From Sorghum bicolor (taxonomy: Eukaryota; Streptophyta; Magnoliopsida; Poales; Poaceae), in NCBI RefSeq assembly GCF_000003195.3, contig NC_012873.2, positions 65,481,615 through 65,545,614 of the forward strand: a stretch of 64,000 nt of DNA, written 5' to 3'. The notes below the pieces were generated by a model. That model made no database searches. It was not told the origin of the DNA and saw only the letters and a list, made by a program, of their open reading frames with translations. Shown here one piece after another: positions 11,914 through 23,700 of this stretch. The position numbers and the translations under genes are program-made. How positions within the stretch are numbered: position 1 is the first letter of the stretch; the number at the start of each line of letters is the position of its first letter.

Positions 11914-14900
11914 TTAGTTTGACCAGACATGCACCAAGCCTTTGCTGTTTCCAGTGTAGATTTCATTGCGGTCCTCATCGTAGAAGAGAGCAGTGATGTC
12001 CTCAAGAGCTTCCGGGACAGTGCTGTGGATGGTAGATCTGCTGTTGCCGCCTCTCTTTCGAGGAGCAATTGTGAGAGTAGGGTCACTGGGGGAGATCTTG
12101 GCTACGCACTTTCCAGTAAAGATGTTGCTCATGTTAATTGATCCCATGGATGAAACTGAAAAAATTTAGCAGGATTATTTTGATGACTAAGAGTCAGTAT
12201 AATCAAAAAATCACAATTTAGAATGAAACTTAGCTATACCTTCTCCAGCTTCACTGTCAGCACAATCTGTGCTCTGCTTTGAAATTTTGCAATATGAGAT
12301 AATCAAGTCCTGGTCAGCAGTGATGTATATGTTATTTGTATTGCAGTTAGGATGCCACAACTCATGGTCCTCAAACGATGTAACTAGCTCTCCACGAAAA
12401 TTCCAGGCTGCAACTGTCCTATTGCAGAATGTCAGGAATAGATTGTTTTCGTAGAGAAAGATGAATGCTGAGGGAGTCATGAACTCAGTTTTGTTGACTT
12501 CAATTAGGTCGGAGTTCCTAACCTGGACAGGAACTCTCAAGTCAGTTCGAAAATGAAATGTAAATTGCTGCTCCCACAATGAAAGAAAGAATTAACAAGA
12601 AAAACTAATGGTGGCCTACATCGATAATCTGGAGATTTTCCTTGTCTTGCTTCACAAGAAGCTTTTCATTGAACTGCTCAATGAAATCAACCTTTCTATT
12701 TCGATGAAGCAACTGATTGAAGGTTTTCAGTGGAGTTCCATCCTCAATTGACAATATAGTCAGTGGAACATGATAGTTTGTCTTCTGATAAATCACGAGC
12801 ATGATTCCAGGACTGATGGAAGAGAATATGGGTAAGAAACGTGATATGAACTAACTAAATCAAAATTGGATTTATCAGTGATCAGTAACAGCAAACCTTA
12901 TCTTTATTTCCTGGATGTTCTTGTCGCATATGGAGTACAGAAAGTTGTAGTTCTTTAGATCAAAAACTTTGTAAGTACTGCAAAGAAGAAGCAATTAAAG
13001 AATGCACATGCTTGCTGTCATACTGTTGAGCAAAAATGTCACTTACCTATCTTGGGCTGAAAAGGTCAATACTTTGCCATTAACATCATCAAACTCAACA
13101 AAGCCAGGATATTTTAGTGATTCAGTTTCAAATAAAGGAAATCCATCATTCAGTTGACCTCTTCTGATGTACCTAAAAAATTTGCAACCAGAGAAGACAA
13201 ATTAGTTTAAATGAATTAAAGGAACTGCTGATTTGAAAATTACTACCAATCAGATCATGTCTTAAAAAAAAGCAGCAACCAACTAAAAAAATTATACCAG
13301 CATATAAATACATGATGTCCCTACTGATATTTTTTTAGAACACATCAATTACAAATAAAAGCATAGAAATACTAGCGCAAATAATTTTGCAAACACCGGA
13401 AGATCAACAGGTTAGCAATAATAAATTCAAAATACTTTTGTGTACTTCAAGAAATGGATGAGGTATCTTACTCTATAGGTGTTGTTCTGCACTTCAATGA
13501 ACTGAAACGGTCTGATTCATAAACTGAAACGGTGATAAGTGACTCGTTGTTCTTGTTGTAAAACAAGCTCCTAATAACTTCATCAGGACTTATATTCAAG
13601 TAGCATATGCGTTTGTTTGTTGCTGTCAATACAATAAGAAAGTTTATAAGGAACATAAACAGAGGGGAATCATTAGAGAAATTCTACAAAGCATGAGACT
13701 TACTTCGATTAAATGCAGCGCATAGACCTGATTGTGCAAGTGCAAATATAACATCCTTTGCTGCAACAATTTCAATAATTTTTGTTCTGGTCCACAAAAA
13801 TGGCAACTGGACAAGAAAATGGACCTCGTCATCGTAGGTGTCGTATTCTTCCTGCACAGTCAATTTCAATAAAACGTGTAAACTATAGAACATCTAAACC
13901 ATACATTGCAACACAAGTACACAACAGATAGTACACAATGAAGTCCTTTTCATTTATATATCACAATAGTATTTAACATTGGCTTGTGCACATGTACTCC
14001 CCACTTGAAAATTTCTGTACTATAGATTCCGCCATTTTGGATGTCAAATATAAGAACATCCATATCTCAAAAGATTCCAAACTTGAAATTGTGTTTCCTC
14101 TTGGTTCCTTCTATCCAGAGTAGCAAACAATATTAACACAAATTTGAAACAGAAGAGGGAAAAAAACAACGCTTCTGAGTTCTAAGTCAGCACACTACAC
14201 TCAGTTTCTTCTCCATACCCCTCCAACTCAATCAACCACACCATATGGACTGTGAACAAAAAACATGTCGTAGAAGAATTTAATACTCTGGTATGGTAAC
14301 CACAGAAATTAAATGAAACATATGTCAGAATTACTATTGTTCACATGTTGGTGTTGGTAAGCTCACGCTTACAAATGACTGAAATGAGGTACAGTGGTAG
14401 TTTGGTTATTGCAAAATCCTTTAAACGATATAAAAATCTTGATATTACCAACAATGGACTGACTTGGTTTTCTGAGAAAAAAAAAATCCACCAAAACCAG
14501 GATGAAAGCCAACAAGTTGCAGTTTAACTGACATTTAATAGCCTTCCAGATTCCTCACAAACAATCTTCATACATTGTGTGTATAAATGTACACAAAGTT
14601 AGGAGTGTTCGAATGTTCCGAAACTGAGAAAACAGGAAAAGAAAAAAAATGAGCAATGTAGATTGAAAAATTCTAAGGTATGTTCATTGTCAGCTAATTT
14701 TGCCTTGCAAACTGACAATAGCATGTAATGGCAGAATGTCTATTAAATTTGTGCATCTTGATGACAGGCATGTTATGCAGATTCCATTGTCAAAAAAAAA
14801 CACAAGCCTATATAGGATCAAGCTACAAGCTGATTTCAGTCAAAAACATGCAGTCCGAACAGGAGGAAATTAGGAATCAATATTCCTCACAGTTGGTACT

Positions 14901-15413
14901 CCCAGATCTAGCCAGACCCAGAGCCTGTACCCACACCCTGTCACAAACAACCCCAGTTCACCGAAGTATCAGTCATTCATTTTATAAACGTTATGCTAAC
15001 ATCTACACAAGTATCGCCATTTCATAACAAGGATCAAATCGAACAGGACATTCCTAACAGCCTATACAAGGGTTACCGAACTATCAGTTATTCCTGTCTC
15101 AACCGGCGTCGCCACTAGATTCTCGGGCAGCCTACTACAGCTACGAGGGGGCGCGCGTAGGACAGACCTGGAGCTGGAAGTTGCGGAATTTCTCGGGGCA
15201 CGAGAATGCGGAGGAGGAGGGCGCCGCGGGCCGCGGCGGGCGTCGGTGGCCGCCGCCGATCTCGCGGCGCGCGACCTTGTGGACGGAGTCCGAGGGGTCG
15301 CGGCGCGGCGGCTTGCGGCAGGTGGAGCGCAGACCGGCGGAGAGCCACGCGCGGCGCCGCGCGGCGGTGATGCGGAGGCGCACGCGCAGGCCGGGCTTGT
15401 GGTGGTGTTCCAT
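11914..15413 (-). CDS. WD40-repeat-like protein, function unknown
   Basis: Eight exons in transcript order: 15413-15168, 13851-13704, 13622-13472, 13172-13047, 12977-12897, 12812-12620, 12522-12240, 12155-11914. All joins keep frame; 489 aa. Starts MEHHHKPGLRVRLRI at the first ATG. The arginine-rich N-terminus (about 60 residues) is followed by blade-like beta stretches: VHFLVQLPFLWTRTKIIEIV, GFVEFDDVNGKVLTFSAQD, SIEDGTPLKTFNQLLHRNRK, NRTVAAWNFRGELVTSFEDH and the C-terminal IYTGNSKGLVHVWSN, where the VHVWSN end is a typical WD40 strand. It resembles an Arabidopsis group annotated only as transducin/WD40-like. Such proteins are usually scaffolds in larger complexes; I cannot name a partner. 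The first intron (1.3 kb) is the longest. Confidence 0.82.
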
Positions 15414-15742
15414 GGCCTCGCCCTGGCTCTCGCAGGCCGGGCGAGGTGGGAGCCGGTGGCCGCGAGCGGGCGGGCGGACGGGAGGGAGGTGAGGATTCGG
15501 AGGCTAGGGCTTTGGGAGCGGAAGCGCCATGGGAGGTGTGGGGAGCACGGAGGCTATGGGGGTTACGGACGGCGAGGACAGAAATCGACAGGGTCAGTGT
15601 CCACAGCTGTGCATACAAAGGTTGCAGCGCTGCATGAAGGCGGGCAGGCGGCCAGGCCCAGACCAGCCGGCTAAACCCGGTGCAAGGCCCCTTGTTTGCA
15701 GCAAGAACCTAGAGATCGTATCGTATTTGTTTGTTGGCCTAA

Positions 15743-15999
15743 GGCCTTGTTTAGAGTTTCAAAAAAATAAGGCATCATTTAGTTCACTCTAAAATCTCAA
15801 AAATTTTCAAGATTTCTCATTATATCAAATCTTTAAACGCATGCATAGACCAGTAAATATAGATAAAAATAACTAATTACATAGTTTACTAGTAATTTTG
15901 CGACACGAATGTTTTAAGTCTAGTTAATTTATGATTAGAAAATAATTATCAAATACAAACGAAAGTGCTACAGCTAGAGACAGAGTTGAGAACGGGGCC
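15743..15999. mobile_element. Degenerate GGCC-family MITE, copy B
   Basis: Two left ends in a row (GGCCTTGTTTAGAG at 15743 and GGCATCATTTAGTTC at 15771) precede the family body with ACTAATTACATAGTTTA and TTAGTTAATTTATGATTAG. The right terminal repeat is missing or replaced by unrelated sequence ending GGGGCC. Confidence 0.55.
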
Positions 16000-16135
16000 T
16001 CCATCCGGCGCTTTCATGCCCTAGGCCTAGTTGTGCCCCCGGCGCCGTCGGTGCCCCGTTGGTGCACCGTGACGCAGAGGCGCACTTGTAGCTGTGATCG
16101 CTTCGGCCTGTCCATCCACCGTCTGCCCCGCCTCG

Positions 16136-16652
16136 CCCTGGGCGTTCGGTTATAACCGCAAATTCGGTTCGGTTCGGTTAGAAATATTTCGGTTTCTAAC
16201 AAATAAGCACCGATCGGTTATTCAAAAAATGAAAACTGCAGAATTTCGGTTCGGTTTGTAAATTCGGTTTTCGGTTTTTAACCGCAATAACCGAACATAA
16301 TGGCATCAGCATATTCAAACAACAGAAGATTGCAAGCAACAACATATTAAAACAATATCTTAACATGAAAATTTAAAAGTAGTGCATCTCAGTATCTCAC
16401 ATTCTCATAGTACACAAATCAACAAGGCAGCAAACATAGTTTCAAAAGTTCTTCATTATTGAAACAGTAAATAACCTGCGATGAAGGAGTGAAAGAGGGT
16501 ATTTCGGTTTATTCGGTTATTCGGTTCGGTTTCAGTATAAAATCGAAGCCGAGGCCGAACACCGAATACCACAAAAACCATAACCGAACCCGCAACCGAA
16601 AACCGAATAAACCGCAATTTCGGTTCGGTTTGCAGGTAAAAAGTGCCCAGGG
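16136..16652. mobile_element. Non-autonomous DNA transposon rich in CGGTT/AACCG motifs
   Basis: Both ends are inverted: left CCCTGGGCGTTCGGTT with ACCGCAAATTCGGTTCGG, right AACCGCAATTTCGGTTCGG with AAGTGCCCAGGG. The two subterminal blocks (16141-16290 and 16500-16635) are full of TTCGGTT and its complement; the centre is AT-rich. No coding capacity. Flanking 8-mers are only partly alike, so superfamily is unclear (hAT-like ends). Confidence 0.5.
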
Positions 16653-17189
16653 TGAGCCCCGCCGCCTCCTTCAACCTCTCATGCTAGATCTGGGGAGGAC
16701 CCGCCCAAAGGAGGCAAGGCGCGATGGTGGTAGGGGGGCTAAGGTTCGGGAAGTAGATCACCGAGCAGAGTTGAGGATGAAAGAAAAATGCAGGCAGCCT
16801 TCGCCACGGCGGTGATGGAGCAGGCGACGCCATGGAGCGCGGTCAGGTGGAACAGAGGAAGGTGAGAGGATAGGAAGGTGACCTACCCGCTCCATCCCGG
16901 CCACTCGCTTGCTCCGTCAGTGTGACTTCAAAAAAACGCCTCCCCCCCATTGTTTTTCTGTGCTTTAGGCTCTATGCAGGGTGGATTCCGAGACTAGGTC
17001 AGTGACACCAAACACAGGCCGCTGCAGCCAGGGAGCTCGGGCCAGCCTCCGCGCCCTCTAGGCTCTAGCAAACACACCCATAGTGTACAACCTGGCTCAT
17101 TTGGTGAGAAATACTATCTCCTCTCAAATGTCTTCAAGTCTGCTATGCTAACTTTTTAGTCCTCTTTGATAGTAGGAATGTATAATATA

Positions 17190-17355
17190 CTCCCTCCATT
17201 ACTAAATAACTATCATTGTTTACGTGCATACCACAAGTTTGACTCAATTTATAGAAAATATGTGTGCAACATTTGTATCTCTAAATTATTTTTTAAAAAA
17301 AATAGATTCAAATATCTTTCTAATGATCCTAGTTATGTACCATAAATATATTTGG
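17190..17355. mobile_element. Truncated CTCCCTCC-type MITE
   Basis: Starts CTCCCTCCATTACTAAATAA after TA. The body (TTTATAGAAAATATGTG, ATTCAAATATCTTTCTAA) is shared with the element at about 30084-30312. The right end is cut off where the CACTA remnant begins. Confidence 0.55.
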
Positions 17356-17356
17356 T

Positions 17357-17586
17357 GGCTTGCCCCGGGACTAAAGGTGTCCCTTTAGTCCTGGACTGTA
17401 ACACGAGCCGAGACTAAAGGGTCTCTACCCCGACAGTCCTAGCCATTAGGCAGCCGTTGGGTATGACCCTTTAGTCCTGGCGCGTGTTACGGGCCGGGAC
17501 TAAAGGTGCCTTTAATCCTGGGGACCAAAATTGTCGAGACTATTGTTGATTTTGGCAATTGTCCAAAGATCTTTTCTGTAGTAGTG
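17357..17586. mobile_element. CACTA (En/Spm) transposon remnant
   Basis: The right end read on the minus strand is CACTACTACAGAAAAGATC, a typical grass CACTA terminus. Inside are repeated subterminal units of both orientations (GGGACTAAAGG / CCTTTAGTCC, four or more copies between 17367 and 17515). No matching left terminus is found, so the element is truncated. It lies 160 bp from the last surviving exon of the PIG-F remnant. Confidence 0.65.
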
Positions 17587-17748
17587 TAATAATAAAAATG
17601 GGAATTGAAATATCATGATTTGCTTCACTAAATTCAGATGCAAGAAATAATTATAGAGCAAAGCACTACAGACGCCAATCCTAGTCATGGTTCCTACTCA
17701 TCGACTAAAAGATAGGCTAAACCCTTTCTCAATGTACACTTAGCTTAC

Positions 17749-18578
17749 TTGATCCCAACAGGTGCACCAAGAACGACTACTCCAAATGCATTCAGAAAAC
17801 GCTCCTGGCATGGGTGAGAAAAGTGTCTAATAAGATCAAAGAATTGAAAAGAGGAAAATAAACAGATTCTAGATATGCAGTAACCCTTAACTAACAGTTT
17901 GCCAGAGAGCGAACCAGCATTTTTACTATTAGACGTCCAACCTACTGATAGAACCAACTATTTGCACATCTCTCCAGCATGAAGCTGTTCGTTTTGGGCT
18001 TCATACTCATACGGTAAAATACTATCACAAGATCAAGTTTGGTCGTTCTCAAAGTAAAAATGCAATCAAATTAAAGATATAGAGCCAACCCACGGGCAAG
18101 TCGATCAATCCTCTAGAAGCAGCCTTGAGAAACTGAAAGTATAGAAAACCCGGTCACCCCAACGCTAAAGGAAAAATATAGAGACACAATTGATCGAACA
18201 TGTTGTACGCGCGCAGTACCGTACCGAGCAGCTCTTTGGATCACGCCTGAGGGAGCTGAACACTGCAATGACTATGGGCGCTTCACAGACCTATATAAGC
18301 GAACAAGACAAATGCTCAGTTGGGATGAGCAAACGAGAGCAAAGGGCGGGAGGAAGAAGACAACGTTTAGGCAAGCCTGCGGCGGTGAGGCGAGATGAGG
18401 GGGGACGGGAGGGAGAGCGAAAATACTATACCACGAGGAGGCGGAGGGTGAGCGCGGGGTCGGAGACGAGCGCGCCGCGGCCAGCGAGGGCGTGGGCGGC
18501 AGCAAGGCCGGCGAAGCAGAGCATTTGCGCGACCGCGGCAGTTAAGGTGCTGATGATCTGGGTGACCTCCGCGCGCAT
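17749..18578 (-). pseudogene. PIGF: GPI biosynthesis protein PIG-F/GPI11, truncated and frameshifted remnant
   Basis: Four exons in transcript order: 18578-18432 (MRAEVTQIISTL... to LTLRLLV), 18290-18225 (VCEAPIVIAVFSSLRRDPKS), 18132-18090 (FLKAASRGLIDLPV) and 17804-17749 (GAF, LNAFGVVVLGAPVGI). The blocks follow the order of plant PIG-F: first membrane helix, EAP.VI..FS helix, then GL..LPVGA..NA.G...LGAPVG. Exons 1-3 join in frame. Exon 4 has an extra base in the T-run at 17796-17799: G-A-F reads in frame, but LNAFGVVVLGAPVG reads one base on. The remaining family sequence (further helices and the conserved DWERPWQ region) is not found downstream; CACTA and MITE relics lie there instead. In other eukaryotes PIG-F stabilises PIG-O and PIG-G. 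Alternative: real intact exons beyond my detection plus a sequencing error. Confidence 0.78.
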
Positions 18579-20713
18579 GGCAGCGCCGGTTGGGTAGGTT
18601 ACGGGCAGGCGCCCTGGCCCTGCTGAGGTGGAAGCGGTGGTAGTGTAGTCGTGCGTCGGCGTCGTCCCGACTCCCGACTACCGGTCGCCGGCGAGTCGGT
18701 CTTCACTAGCGAACGCCGGAATATGGGATGCCATTGCCACCATGGCATTCGTTGTGTTGTCAAACGGGTCTCTCACAGGTGAGAAACGTTTCACTCGAAT
18801 CGGGCCTCGAAGCCCAAATCACGTGTAACTGGGCCTGAATGGCGTGTGTGATGATCGGCCCGTGTCGGGTGTTGGTTCGTGGGCACTGGGAAGATGAAGA
18901 GGAAGCAGAGCACCGAAGCCGAACTCAGCTCGCCGGCAACTCCGGTGCCATGCCGTCGGCGAGCAATAGCTTGCTCGACAGAGATGCATGCATTATCCTG
19001 TAAAAAAAATTATATCATCAGCACCAGCAGTGTAGTGTGACACATGTGTTCCACTAGGCATGCTCACAAGAAAAAAAAAAGTGTTCCACTTGGTCATCCG
19101 TTGATGCTCAGGCGGAATTAAGGCGCCATTGCTGCTCACTGCATCCCTGAAGCGATCGACGAGCGAGCTTCTGCAGGACTGCAGCTGTGTGACGCCGAGT
19201 AACCCGAGCTAGCTAGAAATCATGTGCGGGGCCGGCCGGCGCCCGCACAGAAAGACGGTGCCCCACGCGCGTCCGACCGACATGCATTTTGCATTGTAAT
19301 GTGGTAGAAGATGGATGGAACGACGGTCGTCGTGGTCGCTCCACTAGTAGCTTGATTTAACTGCGCTGACACTAGTCCGTGCCGGCCTGCGGATTCCAGC
19401 CGTACCACTAGATTCCCGTGACGCTAGTAACGAACCAAGATTAGCAGCATCAAAGCGATGGCCCCCAGCCGTGCACGGACCCCACGCAGAGGCTCTCAGG
19501 CTACAACGAGTGATCGGCACAGCGGCTAGTCCGGCCCCGGGCCCCCGGGAATAAACTCTCCAGTCACGGAGGCGTGTACGGCCGCCACAGTCCAGGCTTC
19601 CAGCAGCCACATGACAGGCTGGCCGGGCTCTCTCGCCGGGAGTAGTATGCAGCAGCAGCAGCAGCCGCCCGGCCGGCCGGCCGGCCGGCGTCGTCGTCGC
19701 TGTGCATGAGACGCAGCTGAGCTAGCTGCACCCGACATAAATGCGGCACGTACATGCGTGTGTAGCTCTACTGCATCGGGTGCCACTGACACGACGATCC
19801 ATCCCGGGGGTGGCGTAAATGAGCTTAATTTCAGGCGGGCAGCGGCCTGCGCGCGCAACGGACGCCGCCCTTCTCCGGCAGCGCACATTCTCTCGGACAG
19901 AGCAGAGCGCGCTGCACACCGTCGTCACGTACGTACACGAGCCAAAAGAACCGGATCCTTGTCTCTGGGTCGACGCCGCGCCGCCCGGGCCTTGCGCCGC
20001 GCACGCTACCGTGTCCGCCCGCTGCTCTCGCGTGCCTGCCCTTGCGGAGATGCCACCGCTCTCGTCCTCTGATCCTCTTGGCATATGGATGGGTATATGT
20101 CCTTGTCGTGCACGGGGTTGCGGTGTGACGCACGCAGCTAGTAGTGTGTCTGTGTGATTTAGCTGCGCTATATTTACGCAGTAATAAAGCCGCATGCATG
20201 CATGCCGCTTCGTTTTAGGCGGCAGCAAAGGAGGAGGCGTCCTGCTCCTGCATGTTCGCCACCGGGACATGTCAACCGGTGCACAGCCAGCCAGCCAGCC
20301 AGCATAGTTAACCGCCGACGCCATCGGTCCTCCTGGGCCACGCCAAGTCTGCCGCGCCGGCCGGCCGTCCCAACCCCAACCGTCCCAGCCCCGGACCCGG
20401 AGACTCCGAGGTCGAGGCCGAGGCAGAGAAAACCAAGGCAACGCGCGCGTGCGCCCCACGACGCCACCACACCACAGGGAAGTCCACACGGCCTCGCGTC
20501 CCGTCCCGTCCCGTCCCCGGCCGCCCTCCCCACCACAAAGTCAAAAACGATCCGGCCCCTGGAGAGCCTACGCCACGCGCACGTCTCGTCTCATTTTTCT
20601 TCCCATCCCACGCGTGCACCGCGCGGCGCGCAGGAGGTGGCCGATCGACGTGACGAGACCGCCAGGCTGCGGCCGCGAGCGCGCCCGCACGCCCGTACGA
20701 CGGCCGACCGATC
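18579..20713. other. Intergenic and presumed promoter/leader of the COP1-interacting-protein-related gene
   Basis: GC-rich DNA with simple repeats: GCA units at 19648-19664, GGCC units at 19669-19689, AGCC units at 20284-20303. Several GGGCC/AGCCC motifs lie at 18800-18870. Long open frames on both strands here reflect GC-rich composition and show no domain. A possible TATA (CTATATTTA) is at about 20168 on the plus strand. Confidence 0.4.
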
Positions 20714-23700
20714 ATGCCGTGCGACTCGGGCCCAGGCGCGGCGGACCTCTGGGCGATGGCCGCCGAGCTTGAGCGCCAGTTCGCCGGGTACAAGCAGCGC
20801 CTGGCCGAGCGGACGACGACGACTGGAGCCACCACCACCGCGCGCGAGCATGCCGTCGACGACGAAGGTGGCTGGGACGGCGCCGAGGAGGAGGAGGATG
20901 AGGCGGGAGTGGATGGCCGCTGCGGCGGCGGCGACGTGAGGGGCAGGATGTACGAGGCGTACGTGCGGCGGAGGGACGAGCGGCTACGCGACGGGTGGCA
21001 TGCGCGCATGGAGCGCAAGGAGGCCGAGGTCAAGGCGCTCTGGGCGAAGCTCGAGCTCAGCGCCGGCCGCGGCGGAGGCGGTGCGGAGAGGGCGGCGCCC
21101 GCCGGCGGTGACACGACGACGACGACGACGACCGCGACGGACGGAGATGATGAGGTAGGTAATTCCGTTACGTGCCACACGAAGCTACTGCTAGCTGGCT
21201 ACCTGCACGTTTCTTTGGCCTGCGGTTGTTGTCATGACACGTACGTTGACATTTCCATGCGTTTTTTTTTCCTGGACGGTTCCTTTTTTTTTAACGGTTT
21301 CGTCTCGTTTTTAGAAAAAAACTGGGCGTGCTGGGAATGGGAGGCACCCAGAGAATTAGCTTGGATACGGGTTGCTGATTGCCTGCTCAGGCCCGGCCTT
21401 GGGGGGGTTCGAGCTGTGCGCAGGCACAGGGCCCTCGACGTCAAGGGGCCCAACTCTGTATTTCTAAGCTGTAGGTATAGAAGCTCATAGAAAAGCCAGA
21501 AGCACATGAGGCCAGGAAACGTATTGGCATGTACGTGAAACTTTCAGTGTCCATCGATTTGGCTTCTGCAGTTCCGTATCAGTGCATCGCGTTTAGCATT
21601 CCGCCACGCGGTCGGTGTTTCATCCACACTATAACCTGCGAGGTGCGAGCCAAATCCTGCACATCGTGCTCGCGCCATCGTCGTCGATCGATCGTTCGTG
21701 CACCCCTTAGCCTCTACGTCGTGTGGCAGCAACCAGCGCGGTGGGCGGCCGGCGGCGCCCAGCCAGCCACCCACTCTCTGTCCAATTGCTCCTAGTTGCT
21801 CGCACGGAGGTCCTCAATTGCTCCCTTTGACTGACGATTTGATGTGTGCCAAGCATATATGTTTAATCAAGATTTACTTTGTTGTTACCCCCAATGCTTT
21901 TCTTTATAATACAGGGATTTAGGAATCCTTGCGGAGTTACGGTGTAACTAGGGCAGCGAATAATCATTTAATCTAGTTCTCAACCTGATAATTAATTCAG
22001 GGATTTAGGAATCTGTATAGTGTTGAATTGAATCTAGTACAATATGACATAGTTTTTGTACATTGCTTACTAATAATTTCTAAATTTATTGTGAACTCAT
22101 TATTTGAGGTGTAATGTCCGAATAAGATTAAATGGTTTGAGAACTTTATACGTTGAGAAGAAATTATTAAATGAAATTGATATTGGTGCCATCATCAATG
22201 ACTTTGCATAAGTAAATGTTAGAAAGAAAATTTAAGGTAAAATATATTGCTCGTTTGATAAGAATCATTTTTTCATACAATGCACTTTTTTTAGTATAAT
22301 GCACTTATTAGGAACATATATTATTAGAATTGTGTTAAAGGGCCCATTTTTCTAGCGTCGCTCCGGGCCTCTAAATTGACAGGGCCGGGCCTGTGCCTGC
22401 TTGAGTAATTCATCCAATCCAATTATCCAAGTCGATTTCCCAGAGGCGTATGCAGCTGGTGTTCAATGGTTCCAGCCAAGGTTTTAAATAACGGGCCAAG
22501 ATGTTTAGCGGTTTATGTCTAAAACAGCTAATAGCGGAGCTAAATCGGGCTATAGCGGGATATAGCGGCTAAATTGTACATGAACACAAATAGCGGTACC
22601 TGGCTCAAAAGGCTATAGCGGGCTATAGCGGCAGCAATAGCGGGAGATTTAAAACTATGGTTACAGCTGATGCTGATCCTTTGCGATGACCGTGAGTACT
22701 TGATAAGATTTTGGTCAAATATTTAAAATTTAAATTATTAATAATTTTTAAATTGTTAAGTTTGTAAATATAAAAATTATATAAATAAATTTGTCTTCAA
22801 AAATACTTTTATAAAAGTATATATATATCATTTTTTCTAAATATTTTTATAAAAATAATATTCTAAAGTTGTAGTTTAGAGACTATGTCGCTATTCTAAA
22901 GGACTTCAAGAGAGTATGAGATGGGTGACACATAGACGTCACATCTTCCTGCCATTGCCGTCCGTGCGTTGTTAACATCCCCAAAAGTACACTTCCTTGC
23001 TTGCCGGATCGGATCATCCTCCAGTTCAGACCCTTTTTTTTTTGTCCCCAACCACCGTCAGTGTTGCAACCAAGCATAACATTTCTGATGAGAATGATGA
23101 TGTATTTCAGTGCCCAAAATTCCTATGAAATCGAGAGGGAGAAGGGGAAAAAACAAGCAGCAAACGTCGTGTACCCAAGAGTTTGCACAATTAATTGCAC
23201 CTCACGCAAAAAGTTGTGTGTTTCAGCTAGTCTAAAGTCTGGGACACCGCCTCCACCTGGCACGCAGAACCGCACGGTGCGGCTGGTAGGTAGCATCCAG
23301 AATTCCAGATTCCGTGGGGCAGTAAAGCACGTCACGCTTTCATTCGTGTGTGTGTGTGTGTTGTTCTAGTGCCCCGTGTGACGGACTGAAGGCATACCCT
23401 GGCCCCTTAGATGCAGCTCGAATCGTGTCCGGCTTCGTTACTGTAGCACGTAGGAGTTGGATTCGGCGGAGTTTAGAATCTGCGTTATTCGACGAATCTG
23501 TCATTTTTTTATTTAGAATAAATTATTAATTATAATACACAATAGTACACAAGAGAAGGTCATCTCCATCTCCATGCCACGGTGCCGTCAACGAAGAGCC
23601 GTAGGGCCTTGAAACCAGGCAACCGTCACGTCCACAACTTCGTTGTGGACAGCAACCTATAGAAGACTATAGTCATCATGACCTTAGTACGCGACGCTGA

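Noticed and set aside
18894..19040. Small plus-strand frame MKRKQSTEAELSS...
   Set aside because: About 48 codons, no downstream exon or domain found; position divergent from the PIG-F relic is suggestive only.
19722..20489. Minus-strand frame of 255 codons
   Set aside because: Composition-driven: mixed residues without domain, no promoter or splice context, overlaps simple repeats.
20308..21180. Long minus-strand frame (290 codons) opposite exon 1 of the COP1-interacting-protein-related gene
   Set aside because: Very GC-rich DNA with few stops; product is low-complexity and has no domain, whereas the plus-strand exon joins in frame to three others.
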